A DNA stretch of 64,000 nt from Xanthomonas citri pv. mangiferaeindicae (GCA_002240395.1 CP016836.1:2666001-2730000), one strand, 5' to 3'. Counted from the first letter of the stretch, positions 35,022 to 44,726 are shown. Numbers and translations: made by a program. Notes: generated by a model not told the origin, from the letters alone.

Positions 35022-37226
35022 TCACAGCGCGAGCGAGACCGACAACGTGACCGTGCGCGGCGCCGCCAGCACCAGATAGTTGGCACCGGCGGTGCCGCCG
35101 GTCGAGGCCCAGTAGGCACGATCGAAGACGTTGTCCACGCGCGCGCGCAGCGTCCAGTCGCGGCCGCCGGCCTCGAACGCGTAGCGCGTGCCCAGGTCGA
35201 ACCGCGTCCAGGACGGCAGTTCCAGCGCGTTGTCCGCGCGCGCCGCCTGGCGGCCGGTGTGCACTGCACGCGCATCGAGCGTGAGCCCGGCCACGCCGGG
35301 CACGTCCCAGTCGATCCCGGCGTTGGCCTGGACGTCGGGCACGCCGATCACGTCGTTGCCCTGGTTGATGCCGCCTTGGGTGCGGCGCAGCGTGGCGTCG
35401 AGCCAGGTCAGGCCGCCGAGCACGCGCAGGCCATCGGCCGGCTGGCCGTAGACACTCAGTTCCAAGCCCTGGTTGCGCTGCTCGCCGTCGGCACTGACCC
35501 GGTAGTCCTGCTCGATCGCATTCGGCTTGGCGATGCGGAACAGCGCGGCGCTCGCGCCCCAGCCGCCGGCGTCGTACTTGGCACCGACCTCGTACTGCTT
35601 GGAGCGGAACGGGTCGAGGATCTCGCCGGCGTTGACGATCGGGGTGCCGTCTGCGCTGGTCTGCGCGACGGTCTGGCCGGGCAGCAACGCTTCGGCGTAA
35701 TTGGCGTACAGCGAGACCTGCCGGCCGAGCTTGAACACGACCGCCGCCACCGGCGTGACCGCGTTGTCGTCATAGCGGTCGAGCGCGGCGCCGGTGGTGT
35801 AGTCGTAGCTCGACTGGCGCAAGGTCTGCCGACGTGCGCCGAGCGTCAGCAGCACGCGCTCATCGGCCAGCCGCAGGGTGTCGGCGATCGCGACGCTCGC
35901 GGTCTGGGTGCGGCTGGTGGTCAGCGGGTCGGCCATGTCGCCGACCGCAGGGCTCGTCGGCGGCAACGCGGTTGCGACCGGCGCGTACAGCGTGCCTGCC
36001 GGGCGGCGGGTGCCGGTCGCATAAGCGTTCTGCGAGTCGAGATCGAAGAATGCGCCGGTCACGCTGACGCGGTGACCGCCCGCGCCGGTGCGGAACTCGG
36101 TGCGCAGCCCGACCTCGCCGGTGCGCAGCAGGTCCTCGCGCACGTTGTCGAAACGCGACGCGGTCAGATTGCCGGCGGTGTCGACCCGCGGGTTGGCCAG
36201 CACGTTGTGTTCGCGGCTGTCGCGGATGCCGACCGCCGCCCACGCCGTCGCGGTGTCGCTGATGTCGTACTCGCCGCGGACCACGCCGAACAGATCCTCC
36301 TCGTCAGTGAAGGTCCACGGCTGGGCGAAGTTCACGTCGGCTGCGGGCGCCTTCGGGATCAAGCCAGTGGGCGTGACGCTGGGTCGCGGCGCATCGATGC
36401 GGTGGTCCTGCCAGCCCAGGTCGGCCGAGAAGCGCGCGCGTTCGCCGCGATAGTCGATGCCGAGCGCCAGCACGCCGAGCTCGCGGGCTTCGTCGAGCAC
36501 GGTATCGCCGTCGCGGCGCACGGCGTTGGCGCGCACACCCCAGGCGCGCTCGGCACCGAAGCGGCGCGAGACGTCGGCCGCGGCGTAGCCCTGGCCGTCG
36601 CTCTCGTAGCCCAGCGTCAGCCGGGTCAGGTCGTCGTCACCGGCGCGCTTGGGCACCAGATTGAACGCGCCGCCGATGCCACTGCCGCCGGGCGCTGCGC
36701 CATTGATGAAGCTGTTGGCGCCGCGGAACACCTCCACGCGCTCCAGGAACTCGGCGGCGACATACTGCCGTGGCAGCAGCCCGTAGAGGCCGTTGTAGCT
36801 CATGTCGTCGGAGTACACGGGCAGGCCGCGCACGACGTACAGCTCCTGGAAATTGCCGAAGCCGCGCGCGACCCGCACCGCGGGGTCGTTCTGCACGACG
36901 TCGGCGACGCTGCGCGCCTGCTGGTCGCGCATCAGGTCGGCGGTGAAGTTGAGGCTGTTGAACGGCGTGTCCATCAGGTCGAGGTTGCCGAACAGGCCGA
37001 CGCGCCCGCCGGTGGCGACCTGGCCGCCGGCATAGGCGGGTGGCAGTTCGACCTGCGAGCCGTCGGCGGTCACCAGCACCGTGTCGAGCGTGCGGGTCTG
37101 CGCGTCGGGCGCGAGGTCCTGGGCAAGCGCGGGTGTCGCCGCGATGCAGGCGAGCAGGGCGAGCGCGAGCGGGGCACGGCGCGTGCGCAACGACGCGGCC
37201 GGGTCGGAAAACGGAAGCGCGGGCAT
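35022..37226 (-). CDS. TonB-dependent siderophore receptor
   Basis: A 734-residue outer-membrane receptor of the FhuA/FecA siderophore class. It has a signal peptide (ALLACIAATPALAQ), a TonB box (LDTVLVTADG, about residue 48), the plug (VADVVQNDPAVRVARGFGNFQELYVVRGLPVYSDDMSYNGLYGL) and RVEVFRGANSFINGAAPGGSGIGGAFNLVPKRA, which is typical of siderophore receptors. The barrel ends TVTLSVSLAL. The ligand is unknown. The ATG at 37226 is chosen for the signal peptide. I see no convincing Fur box directly upstream. No TonB, reductase or synthesis gene is adjacent. Confidence 0.92.
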   Translation of the reverse strand: MPALPFSDPAASLRTRRAPLALALLACIAATPALAQDLAPDAQTRTLDTVLVTADGSQVELPPAYAGGQVATGGRVGLFGNLDLMDTPFNSLNFTADLMRDQQARSVADVVQNDPAVRVARGFGNFQELYVVRGLPVYSDDMSYNGLYGLLPRQYVAAEFLERVEVFRGANSFINGAAPGGSGIGGAFNLVPKRAGDDDLTRLTLGYESDGQGYAAADVSRRFGAERAWGVRANAVRRDGDTVLDEARELGVLALGIDYRGERARFSADLGWQDHRIDAPRPSVTPTGLIPKAPAADVNFAQPWTFTDEEDLFGVVRGEYDISDTATAWAAVGIRDSREHNVLANPRVDTAGNLTASRFDNVREDLLRTGEVGLRTEFRTGAGGHRVSVTGAFFDLDSQNAYATGTRRPAGTLYAPVATALPPTSPAVGDMADPLTTSRTQTASVAIADTLRLADERVLLTLGARRQTLRQSSYDYTTGAALDRYDDNAVTPVAAVVFKLGRQVSLYANYAEALLPGQTVAQTSADGTPIVNAGEILDPFRSKQYEVGAKYDAGGWGASAALFRIAKPNAIEQDYRVSADGEQRNQGLELSVYGQPADGLRVLGGLTWLDATLRRTQGGINQGNDVIGVPDVQANAGIDWDVPGVAGLTLDARAVHTGRQAARADNALELPSWTRFDLGTRYAFEAGGRDWTLRARVDNVFDRAYWASTGGTAGANYLVLAAPRTVTLSVSLAL

Positions 37227-37353
37227 GGCGAAGCAGTCCTGTCAGCAGGGGGGAGGCGGCGCGGCTGGCTGAGGGCCGGGGCCCCTGGCTGACGGAAGCG
37301 GCGCGGACGGAGGTGAAGCGTCGGCGGCGAGTGCGGATTGTCGCATGCGACGT

Positions 37354-37385
37354 GGCCAGCATCGACGCCATCGTCGATGCTGGCC
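37354..37385. repeat. Perfect 14-bp inverted repeat upstream of the MpaB-like gene
   Basis: GGCCAGCATCGACG and its exact complement enclose a CCAT loop, 16 bases before the start of the DUF2236 gene. A 12-base palindrome GTCGCATGCGAC (37340-37351) precedes it. Position suggests an operator or an RNA hairpin near the ribosome site rather than a terminator. Confidence 0.65.
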
Positions 37386-37401
37386 GGCTAGCCTGGCGGG
37401 C

Positions 37402-38331
37402 ATGGACGCACCTCGCCCCGGCCTTGCCGCTCCGCTCACCGCCGCGCTCCGCCGCTGGGTGTTGGGCGTGTTCCCACGTGGGCAGAGCGGGATCGACTAC
37501 GACGCGCCGCTGGGCGATCCGGGCATGTTCGGCCCGGAGGCGGTGACCTGGCGGATCCACGGCGATTTCCCGGGCATGCTCGCCGGCGGTCTGTGCGCGT
37601 TGGTGCTGCAGGCGCTGCATCCGCGCGCGCTGGCGGGCGTGTGGGACCACTCCGATTTCCGCACCGACCTGATCGGGCGGCTGCGCCGCACCACGGCCTT
37701 CGTTGCGGGTACCACCTATGCCGGCACCACACAGGCGCACCAGCTGGTCGCGCGGGTCGCCGCCATCCACGGCCAGGTGCGCGGCACCACCGCCGACGGC
37801 GTGCCCTACGCAGCCGACGATCCCGCGCTGTTGACCTGGGTGCATGCGACCGAGGCCTATGCGTTCCTGCAGGGCTTTCGGGCTTATGCCGGGCTGCCCA
37901 CGCCCGATTGGGTCGACGACCGCTACTACGACGAGTCGCGCCGGGTCGCCGAAGCCCTGGGCGCCCGCGAGGTGCCGACGAGCGGTGCGGCGATGATCGA
38001 CTACTTCGCCCGGGTGCGCCCGGAACTGCACTTCGATGAACGCTCGCGCGAAGTGCTGGCGGTGCTGCGCACGACCCGCCTGCCGGTGCCGGGCGGGGCG
38101 CTGTTGCGCGGGCTGTTCATCGGCGCCGGTGCCGCACTGCTGCCGCCCTGGGCCGAGGCGCTGCTGCAGATCACACCGCTGCAGCGGATCCGCAACCGCG
38201 CCTGCGCACGTGTGTTGCGCGGCCTGGCGCCGCTGTTCCGCATGGCGCTGCCCGACGGCATCGCGCCGCGCGCGTGTCGGCGCGTCGGGAGATCGCCGCA
38301 GCTCCTCCGGCGCTGGCCGGATAGGACCTGA
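37402..38331 (+). CDS. Oxygenase MpaB family protein (DUF2236)
   Basis: A 309-residue DUF2236 protein, related to latex-clearing protein Lcp and fungal MpaB, a family of b-type haem oxygenases. Conserved stretches are VTWRIHGDFPGMLAGGLCALVLQALHPRALAGVWDHSDFRTD, RLRRTTAFVAGTTYA, LLTWVHATEAYAFLQGFRAY and YYDESRRVAEALGA. The family's haem-ligand histidine and arginine cannot be assigned with certainty by eye; HPRALAG and TWVHATE are candidates. It has no signal peptide. Substrate unknown. Divergent from the siderophore receptor, with strong inverted repeats between them. Confidence 0.85.
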   Translation: MDAPRPGLAAPLTAALRRWVLGVFPRGQSGIDYDAPLGDPGMFGPEAVTWRIHGDFPGMLAGGLCALVLQALHPRALAGVWDHSDFRTDLIGRLRRTTAFVAGTTYAGTTQAHQLVARVAAIHGQVRGTTADGVPYAADDPALLTWVHATEAYAFLQGFRAYAGLPTPDWVDDRYYDESRRVAEALGAREVPTSGAAMIDYFARVRPELHFDERSREVLAVLRTTRLPVPGGALLRGLFIGAGAALLPPWAEALLQITPLQRIRNRACARVLRGLAPLFRMALPDGIAPRACRRVGRSPQLLRRWPDRT

Positions 38332-38355
38332 GGTCGCGAGCGCGCGCCGCGTCGC

Positions 38356-38994
38356 TCAGTCGACCCGGGTGCCGAAGATCTTGTCGCCGGCGTCGCCCAG
38401 GCCGGGCAGGATGTAACCGCGTTCGTCGAGGCGCTGGTCGATCGAGGCGGTGTAGACCTCGACATCGGGATGGGCGGCCTCGAGCGCGCGCAGCCCCTCG
38501 GGCGCGGCGACCAGGAACAGGCCTTTGATCCGGCTGGCGCCCGCGGCCTTGAGCATCGCGACCGTGGCGATCAGCGTGCCGCCGGTGGCGAGCATCGGGT
38601 CGAGGATCAGCGCGGTGCGGTCGGCCATGTCGCCGACGAGGTTCTCGTAGTAGGGCACTGCCTGCAGCGAGGTCTCGTCGCGCTTGATGCCGACGACACT
38701 GACCTTGGCTGCCGGGATGAGCTCGAGCACGCCGGGCAGCATGCCGATGCCGGCGCGCAGGATCGGCACCAGGGTGATCTTGCGGCCCTTGATGCGTCGC
38801 ACCTGCACCGGACCGGCCCAGCCATCGACCGACGCGTCCTCGGTCTCGAGGTCCGAGGTGGCCTCGTAGGTCAGCAGCGTGGCGACCTCGGCGGACAGTT
38901 CGCGGAAGGTCTTGGTGCTGTTGTCGGCGCGGCGCATCAGTCCGAGCTTGTGCTGGACCAGTGGGTGGCGGACTTCGACGATCTTCATGGGCAT
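38356..38994 (-). CDS. upp: Uracil phosphoribosyltransferase
   Basis: A 212-residue salvage enzyme that makes UMP from uracil and PRPP. The family start KIVEVRHPLVQHKLGLMR, the segments ELSAEVATLLTYEAT and TLVPILRAGIGML, the PRPP loop LILDPMLATGGT, VAAPEGLRALEAAHPDVEVYTASID and the C-terminal GYILPGLGDAGDKIFGT are all present. An internal ATG two codons later (38988) gives the more usual start MKIVEV and is equally likely. Convergent with the DUF2236 gene. Confidence 0.96.
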   Translation of the reverse strand: MPMKIVEVRHPLVQHKLGLMRRADNSTKTFRELSAEVATLLTYEATSDLETEDASVDGWAGPVQVRRIKGRKITLVPILRAGIGMLPGVLELIPAAKVSVVGIKRDETSLQAVPYYENLVGDMADRTALILDPMLATGGTLIATVAMLKAAGASRIKGLFLVAAPEGLRALEAAHPDVEVYTASIDQRLDERGYILPGLGDAGDKIFGTRVD

Positions 38995-39051
38995 CGGGAA
39001 CGGAACGGGCGATGCCGACAGGATAGGGCACGCGGGTCTCTGGGTCCGCTC

Positions 39052-39076
39052 GGCACCGGACGCAAGGTCCGGTGCC
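39052..39076 (-). terminator. Hairpin after the phytase-linked TonB receptor
   Basis: GGCACCGGAC and GTCCGGTGCC form a perfect 10-bp stem with a five-base loop, 28 bases past the receptor stop codon. There is no T tract. Confidence 0.5.
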
Positions 39077-39103
39077 GGTGTCGTGCAGCCGCGCGCCGGG
39101 CGG

Positions 39104-41917
39104 TCAGAACTGGTAGCGCACGCCCGCCAGCCACGACCGGCCGAAGCCTTCCATCTCTAGTACTCGGTTGCGCTGGCCCTGGAAGCGGACCTGGCGCGTG
39201 TCTTGCAGGTTGTTGATCTCGCCGAACACGCGCCAGCCCGCGCCGAGCGCCACGCTCGCCGAGAAGTCCAGGCTCGCGCGATCGTCCCAGTAGATGTTCA
39301 GTTCGGGATTGCTGATGTCGAATGCCTGGATGAAGCGCGAGCGATAGTTGTAGGCCAGACGCGCATCCAGGCCCGGGCGCGCGTAGGTCAGCGCGATGTT
39401 GTAGTTGTTGCGCGAAGTGCCCGGCAGCTCGGTTTCGCCCAGGCCGAACGGCAACTGCGCCTCGGATTTGGCATAGGTGTAGTTGGTGTAGATGCCCAGA
39501 CCCGCGAGCGCGCCGGGCAACCGGTCGAAGGTCTGCTGCCAGGTCAGTTCCGCGCCGTAGATCCGGCCGTGGTCGCCGTTCTCGGCGCGGGTGATGCGCA
39601 GTGTCTGACCACCGCCGGCGGCTTCGTCGTGCGAGGCGAGGAACAGCGGGTCCTCGATGCGCTTGTAGAACAGCGCGCCCGACACCAGCCCCAGCGGGCG
39701 CAGATAGCGTTCGAACGACAGATCGAGGTTGTGTGCATAGGCTTCGCGCACCTGCGGGTTGCCCTCGTCGATCGCGATGACGTTGCGGTCGTCAGCCTCG
39801 CCGAGGATGCGGTAGGGCGCGGTGTGCATGAAGTCCGGGCGGTTGAGCGCGGTCGAGTACGAGGCGCGCACGATGCTGTCGGGCGTGAGCTCGTAGCGCA
39901 GGTGCACGCTGGGCAGCACGTTGCCGTAACGGCGGCCGGCCGAGACCGGGGTCGCGACGCCGGTGTCCTCGTCGAACGCGGTCGCCATGCCTGTGGTCTC
40001 GGTGCGCTCGTAGCGCACGCCGGCGACCATGGTCAGCGCGTTCCAGGTCGCGTCCAGGCGCGCGTAACCTGCGTACACATCCTCTTCGGCGCGGTAGTCG
40101 CCGGTCAGCGAATCGGGAATCAGACGCTCGTAGGCGTCGCTGTCCTTCAGCGGCCCGGCGTAGCGGTCGAAGATGTCGCGGCAGAAGCGCCGGCCGGTCA
40201 GGAAGTAACCGAAGTTGTTGGACAGGCTGTCGCAGAGCATGTCCGAGTAGGCGATGCCCAGTGCATCGAAGTCGTCGCGCTCGCCATTGCGGTAGCGTTC
40301 GTCGTCGAACTGCTTGTCGCGCAGCCGCGCGCGCACGCCGACGCGCAGGTCGCCGGTCTCGCCGATGAAGGACTGGGGACGCGCCAGGTCCAGCCGCAGG
40401 CCGGTTTCCGCCTCTTCGCTGTACTCGAAGCGGTCGTTGAGGCGGCGGAACGCATACCAGTCCTCGGGCAGGTTCACGCCAGTGGCCGGCGCATCGTCCC
40501 GGCCGCGGATCGTCCAGACCGGGAAGTCGGGGTTGGCGTAGTCGTAGTCGAGCTGCGGGCGCACGGTGGCGCGGAAGATGTACTGCTGGCGTGGATCGGT
40601 GACCTTGGTCGCCTCGCTGCGCGAGGCCTGCCAGTCGAGCTTCCAGGTCTCGCCCAGATAATGCTCGCCGCCCAGGGTGTAGGTCCGGATCGTCTTGTCG
40701 TAGGTGCGTTCGCGCAGTTCCTTGTCGAAGGTCGCGCGCGCGGTGCCGGCGGTTTCGTCCGAGCCCGCGGTGTGCCGGTCGAGTGTGATCGTCAGATTGT
40801 CGCGGAACTCGTGATCGACGAAGTTGGCATCGGAGGCCACCAGGTACACCAGGTTATCGGGATCGATGCGGAAGTCGAAGCGGCCGGTCAGACCCTTGCG
40901 GGTGCGCGTGCCCTCGTAGTCCTTGATCTGGATCTCGGTGGGCGCGAAGCCCGCGTCGACGCGCTCGTACAGGCTCTCGACATTGTCGGTGAATCGCCCC
41001 TGCTTGCTGAGCGAGCCGGAGATCAGCACGCCGATGTTGCGATCGGCGCCGAAGCGGTTGCCGATTGTCGCGTTGTAACGCTCGTTCTCGCCGTCGCCCA
41101 ACTGGTACGCGCCGCCGGCGACCGAGGCGCGCAGCGTCAGGCCGTCGCGGTCGAGCGCACTCTGGGTGCGGATGTTGATGTTGCCGGCGATCGCGTCGCC
41201 GTCCATGTCCGGCGTCAGCGCCTTGGTGACCTCGAGCGCGGAGATCACATCCGACGGAATGGTGTCCAGTTCCACGCCGCGGCTGCCGGCATCGGGATTG
41301 GCCAGTTGCACGCCGTCGATCGAGACGGTGGTGTACTCCTTGGGCGCGCCGCGCACGGTGACGTAGCGGCCCTCGCCCTGGTCGCGCTCGATCGACACGC
41401 CGGAAATGCGCTGGGTGGATTCGGCGATATTGTTGTCGGGGAACTGGCCCAGCAGGTCGGCCGACACGACATTGACGTAATGGGTGGACGTGCGCTGCTG
41501 GTTGAGCGCGCGCGCCTGGGCGTCGCGGCTGGCGCGGACCTCGACGACGCCGAAGTCGGTCGCGCCGGCGGTGCTGGTCAGCGCGACATCGAGGCGCGTG
41601 CCGCGGCTGTCGCCGATCATGACCTCGGTCTCGTAGGCGCCGTAGCCCAGATAATCCACACGTAGCGTGTGACGGCCCGCGGGCAGGCCGACGACACGGA
41701 ACAGACCTTCGCCGTCGGTGCTGGCCTGTCGGCCGCCGACGGTGACGCGCGCGCCTTCGAGGGCGATACCACGCGATGCTTCACGGACCTGGCCGACGAT
41801 CGTGCCGGCCATCGCGGCGACGCCGTCAGCGGCGGTCTGTGCGTGGGCGGCGGACGGGGTGGCTGCGAACAGCGCGGCGGCGATCGCCACGGCGATCGCG
41901 GTCTGGGTCGATGTCAT
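39104..41917 (-). CDS. TonB-dependent receptor, phytase-linked
   Basis: A 937-residue receptor. A signal peptide (AAALFAATPSAAHAQ) is followed by a carboxypeptidase-regulatory-like domain (GTIVGQVREASRGIALEGARVTVGGRQASTDGEGLFRVVGLPAG, about residues 38-110). The plug has VVSADLLGQFPDNNIAESTQRISGVSIERDQGEGRYVTVRG and DAIAGNINIRT, and the barrel ends SWLAGVRYQF. In several Xanthomonas and Caulobacter genomes this receptor type is found next to beta-propeller phytase genes, as here, where a phytase-like lipoprotein is divergent. Uptake of a phosphate ester or inositol phosphate product is the natural inference. Confidence 0.9.
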   Translation of the reverse strand: MTSTQTAIAVAIAAALFAATPSAAHAQTAADGVAAMAGTIVGQVREASRGIALEGARVTVGGRQASTDGEGLFRVVGLPAGRHTLRVDYLGYGAYETEVMIGDSRGTRLDVALTSTAGATDFGVVEVRASRDAQARALNQQRTSTHYVNVVSADLLGQFPDNNIAESTQRISGVSIERDQGEGRYVTVRGAPKEYTTVSIDGVQLANPDAGSRGVELDTIPSDVISALEVTKALTPDMDGDAIAGNINIRTQSALDRDGLTLRASVAGGAYQLGDGENERYNATIGNRFGADRNIGVLISGSLSKQGRFTDNVESLYERVDAGFAPTEIQIKDYEGTRTRKGLTGRFDFRIDPDNLVYLVASDANFVDHEFRDNLTITLDRHTAGSDETAGTARATFDKELRERTYDKTIRTYTLGGEHYLGETWKLDWQASRSEATKVTDPRQQYIFRATVRPQLDYDYANPDFPVWTIRGRDDAPATGVNLPEDWYAFRRLNDRFEYSEEAETGLRLDLARPQSFIGETGDLRVGVRARLRDKQFDDERYRNGERDDFDALGIAYSDMLCDSLSNNFGYFLTGRRFCRDIFDRYAGPLKDSDAYERLIPDSLTGDYRAEEDVYAGYARLDATWNALTMVAGVRYERTETTGMATAFDEDTGVATPVSAGRRYGNVLPSVHLRYELTPDSIVRASYSTALNRPDFMHTAPYRILGEADDRNVIAIDEGNPQVREAYAHNLDLSFERYLRPLGLVSGALFYKRIEDPLFLASHDEAAGGGQTLRITRAENGDHGRIYGAELTWQQTFDRLPGALAGLGIYTNYTYAKSEAQLPFGLGETELPGTSRNNYNIALTYARPGLDARLAYNYRSRFIQAFDISNPELNIYWDDRASLDFSASVALGAGWRVFGEINNLQDTRQVRFQGQRNRVLEMEGFGRSWLAGVRYQF

Positions 41918-42124
41918 CGGAACTCCGGAAAGTGGCAGGGGCGCGTCGGCCTGCGCGCCCCCTTGGCTTGGCGCAGACCGGTGTTCACGAGTGCCTCGCG
42001 AACGTTTCGAAAAGTCTGGGTCGGTTGTGTTGCGGATTCATGATGGCGACGCTGCAAGTGCGCCATCGCGGTGACATGGCGATGTCATCGTTGGTCCACA
42101 CAATGCGCGGTCGCTGCAGTCCGG

Positions 42125-42143
42125 CATGACCATCGCGTGACCG
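42125..42143 (-). promoter_or_regulatory. Pho-box-like direct repeat between receptor and phytase
   Basis: TGACC occurs at 42127 and again at 42138, exactly 11 bases apart. On the minus strand this reads as two GGTCA elements with the period of PhoB sites. A separate inverted repeat TGACAT-GGCG-ATGTCA lies at 42072-42087. The match to the CTGTCAT consensus is only 5 of 7 per half, so this is tentative. Confidence 0.3.
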
Positions 42144-42180
42144 TTGCGCGCTTCCCCGATGACACGACTCCTGGTGATCC

Positions 42181-43320
42181 ATGACACGGCCTTCTCCCGT
42201 CCCTTCCCGAACGTGGGCGATTGCGTCGCTTGCGCTGTGTATCGCAGCCTGTTCGGCGTCCGCGCCCGATGCCACCGACCCATCTGCCGTGGCCGCCCAG
42301 GGCGCGCCGGAGACCGCCGGGCGTGATCTGCCGATCGTCGGGGAAGCCTTCGTCAGTGCGTTGACGCCCGAGGACAACATCGACTCGCCGGCGGCGTGGA
42401 CCGCGCCCGATGGCCAGGTGCTGGTGATCGCGACGGCCAAGTCCACCGACCGTCTGGTCGTCTATGACGGGGTGACCGGCGAGACGCTGCGCACATTCGG
42501 CACTTCGGGCAGCGGGGCGGGCCAGTTCCGGCGCCCCAATGGCATCGCGGTGATCGATGATCTGGCGTTCGTCGTCGAGCGCGACAATCACCGTGTGCAG
42601 GTGCTGCGACTGCCGGACTTCGCGCCGGTGCTCGCGTTCGCCGCGCAGGACCTGGTCAAACCTTACGGTCTGTGGATCGACCGGGCCGGCGATGGCTACA
42701 CGCTCTACGTCACCGACTCCTATCACGACGGCGAGGATGCGCAGGGCCACGATGTGCTGCCGCCGCTCGACAGGCTCGACCGGCGCGTGCACCGCTATGC
42801 GCTGCGTCCGAATGACGGAACGTTCGCGGTTGAAGCGTTGGGTGCGTTCGGCGACACCACGCCGGACGGCGCGCTGCGCGTGGTCGAGTCGATCTGGGGC
42901 GACCCGGCGCACGACCGGCTGCTGATCGCCGAGGAAGACGAGACCTACGCCAACGAGCTGAAGGTCTACGACCTGGCGGGCCGTTACACCGGGCGCACGC
43001 TCGGCCGCGACGTGTTCCAGGCGCAGGCCGAGGGCATCATGCTCAAGACTTGCGCCGATGGCAGCGGTTGGTGGATCACGACCGAGCAGGGCAAGGGTCG
43101 GACCGCGTTCCATCTGTTCGACCGCCGCTCGCTGGCGCACGTCGGCGCGGTGGCCGGCAAGACCGTCGCCAACACCGATGGCATCTGGCTGCACGACGCG
43201 CCGTCGGCGGCATTCCCCGACGGCGTGCTCTATGCGGTGCATGACGACCAGGGACTGGTCGCGTTCGACTGGCGTGCGATTGCGCAGGCGCTGTCGCTGC
43301 CCGCGTGCGGGAGGCTGTGA
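42181..43320 (+). CDS. Phytase-like beta-propeller lipoprotein
   Basis: A 379-residue lipoprotein (signal peptide with lipobox CIAAC around residue 21) whose body resembles the beta-propeller phytase family. Visible blades are IDSPAAWTAPDGQVLVIATAKSTDRLVVYDGVTGETLRTFG, FRRPNGIAVIDDLAFVVERDNHRVQVLRLPDF, PYGLWIDRAGDGYTLYVTDSYHDG and DRLLIAEEDETYANELKVYDLAG, then DGIWLHDAPSA. Such enzymes remove phosphate from phytate in a calcium-dependent way using acidic residues, which are plentiful here. It heads an operon with a metallophosphatase and a pyrophosphatase, and is divergent from a TonB receptor. Role in phytate use is inferred from family and context. Confidence 0.85.
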   Translation: MTRPSPVPSRTWAIASLALCIAACSASAPDATDPSAVAAQGAPETAGRDLPIVGEAFVSALTPEDNIDSPAAWTAPDGQVLVIATAKSTDRLVVYDGVTGETLRTFGTSGSGAGQFRRPNGIAVIDDLAFVVERDNHRVQVLRLPDFAPVLAFAAQDLVKPYGLWIDRAGDGYTLYVTDSYHDGEDAQGHDVLPPLDRLDRRVHRYALRPNDGTFAVEALGAFGDTTPDGALRVVESIWGDPAHDRLLIAEEDETYANELKVYDLAGRYTGRTLGRDVFQAQAEGIMLKTCADGSGWWITTEQGKGRTAFHLFDRRSLAHVGAVAGKTVANTDGIWLHDAPSAAFPDGVLYAVHDDQGLVAFDWRAIAQALSLPACGRL

Positions 43321-43322
43321 GC

Positions 43323-44726
43323 ATGCGGACCCGCATCGACATGACCGGTTGCCTGCGTGCGGCGCTGCTCGCGCTGGTGTTGCTCGCACCCGCCGCGCAG
43401 GCCGAGGCGCCGCGGCAGCCCGAGCCCAACACCCGCGTGCCCGAGGGTGATCGGGGACACGCCGCAACCGCATATCCGGACCGCATCGCGGCCTCGCCCG
43501 CGCAGGATGCGGCGACCGGGTTCGCGGTGGCCTGGCGCACCGATGCACACGTGCGCGCGCCGCAGTTGCAGATCGCGCCGGCCGACGACACGCCGGACAT
43601 CACCGGCGGGCGCGCACGCACGATCGTCGCCACCACCCAGTCGCTGCAGACGCGCAACGGCACCGCGCACCAGCACCGCGCCGATGTCGACGGCCTGACG
43701 CCCGATACGCTGTATGCCTGGCGCGTGCAGGGTCACGGCACTTGGAGCCCTTGGTTCCACTTCCGCACCGCGGCCGCAGAGGCCGCACCGCTGACGCTGC
43801 TGTACTTCGGCGACACCCAGAACCAGAACACCGCCCTGGTGACCCGGGTGATCCGTGAGTCGCGGCGCTGGGCGCCGGACGCGAAGCTGGCGCTGTTCGC
43901 CGGCGACCTGGTGTCGGGCGGTGGGGCCGGGCAGGGCGCCGATGACGACGAATGGGCCGAATGGTTCGAGGCCGCCAGCGGTCTGCCCGAAGACATCGCA
44001 ACCGCGCCGGCGGCAGGCAACCACGAGTTCCACGAAGAGCACGAGGACACGCCGCAGGCACGCCGGGTGCTGTCGCCACACTGGCCGGTGACGTTCGCAC
44101 TGCCGCGCAACGGCGCGCCCGGCGTGGAGGCGACGACGTACTGGTTCGACTACCAGGGCGTGCGCTTCGTCGTGCTCGACGGTACTTCGATCCTGGATCT
44201 GGGGACCGGCCCGGCGCAGGCGCAGTGGCTGGACCGCGTGCTGGCCGACAACCCGCACCGCTGGAGCGTGGTGCAGATCCACCAACCGTTGTACGCGCTG
44301 CGTGCCGACCGCGACTACGCGTCGCTGCGCGCGCACCTGGCACCGGTGCTGCGCAAGCACCACGTGGACCTGGTGCTTCAGGGGCATGACCACGGCTACG
44401 GCCGCCGCGCGCTGCATGCGGATGGCGATACACCGCAGCTCCTGGTCAGCGTGGTCGGCGCCAAGCAATACCGTATCGGCCCGCAGGCGCTGGCGACGAT
44501 GGCGCCGATTGCCGAGGACACCCAGCTGTTCCAGGTGTTGCGCGTCGACGGCGCGGTGTTGCGCTATGAGGCGCGTACGGCGACCGGCCGGCTGTATGAC
44601 GCGTTCGAGCTGCATGACCACGATGGCCGCAAGCGGCTGGTCGAACGGGAGGATGGCAGGATCGACACGCGGCGCTGCACGCGCGAGGGCTCGCTGAAGG
44701 GTCGCGCCGACCGGTGCTGGGAATGA
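43323..44726 (+). CDS. Exported purple-acid-phosphatase-like metallophosphoesterase
   Basis: A 467-residue exported phosphatase. The signal peptide (LRAALLALVLLAPAAQA) is followed by a fibronectin-like N-terminal domain (GFAVAWRTDAHVRAPQLQI, VDGLTPDTLYAWRVQG). The metallophosphoesterase domain carries its motifs in order: FGDTQ, AGDLVSGGG, AGNHEFH, QIHQPLY and QGHDHGYGR. These supply the di-metal ligands of purple acid phosphatases. It begins two bases after the phytase-like gene, and its stop overlaps the pyrophosphatase start. Together they could take lower inositol phosphates or other esters to free phosphate. Confidence 0.9.
   Translation: MRTRIDMTGCLRAALLALVLLAPAAQAEAPRQPEPNTRVPEGDRGHAATAYPDRIAASPAQDAATGFAVAWRTDAHVRAPQLQIAPADDTPDITGGRARTIVATTQSLQTRNGTAHQHRADVDGLTPDTLYAWRVQGHGTWSPWFHFRTAAAEAAPLTLLYFGDTQNQNTALVTRVIRESRRWAPDAKLALFAGDLVSGGGAGQGADDDEWAEWFEAASGLPEDIATAPAAGNHEFHEEHEDTPQARRVLSPHWPVTFALPRNGAPGVEATTYWFDYQGVRFVVLDGTSILDLGTGPAQAQWLDRVLADNPHRWSVVQIHQPLYALRADRDYASLRAHLAPVLRKHHVDLVLQGHDHGYGRRALHADGDTPQLLVSVVGAKQYRIGPQALATMAPIAEDTQLFQVLRVDGAVLRYEARTATGRLYDAFELHDHDGRKRLVEREDGRIDTRRCTREGSLKGRADRCWE

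Noticed and set aside
39203..41665. 820-codon open frame antisense to the phytase-linked receptor
   Set aside because: Same reasons: no motif, composition dictated by the receptor on the other strand.
42072..42087. TGACAT-GGCG-ATGTCA inverted repeat considered as a Pho box
   Set aside because: PhoB sites are direct repeats with an 11-base period; this is a short inverted repeat and could be chance.
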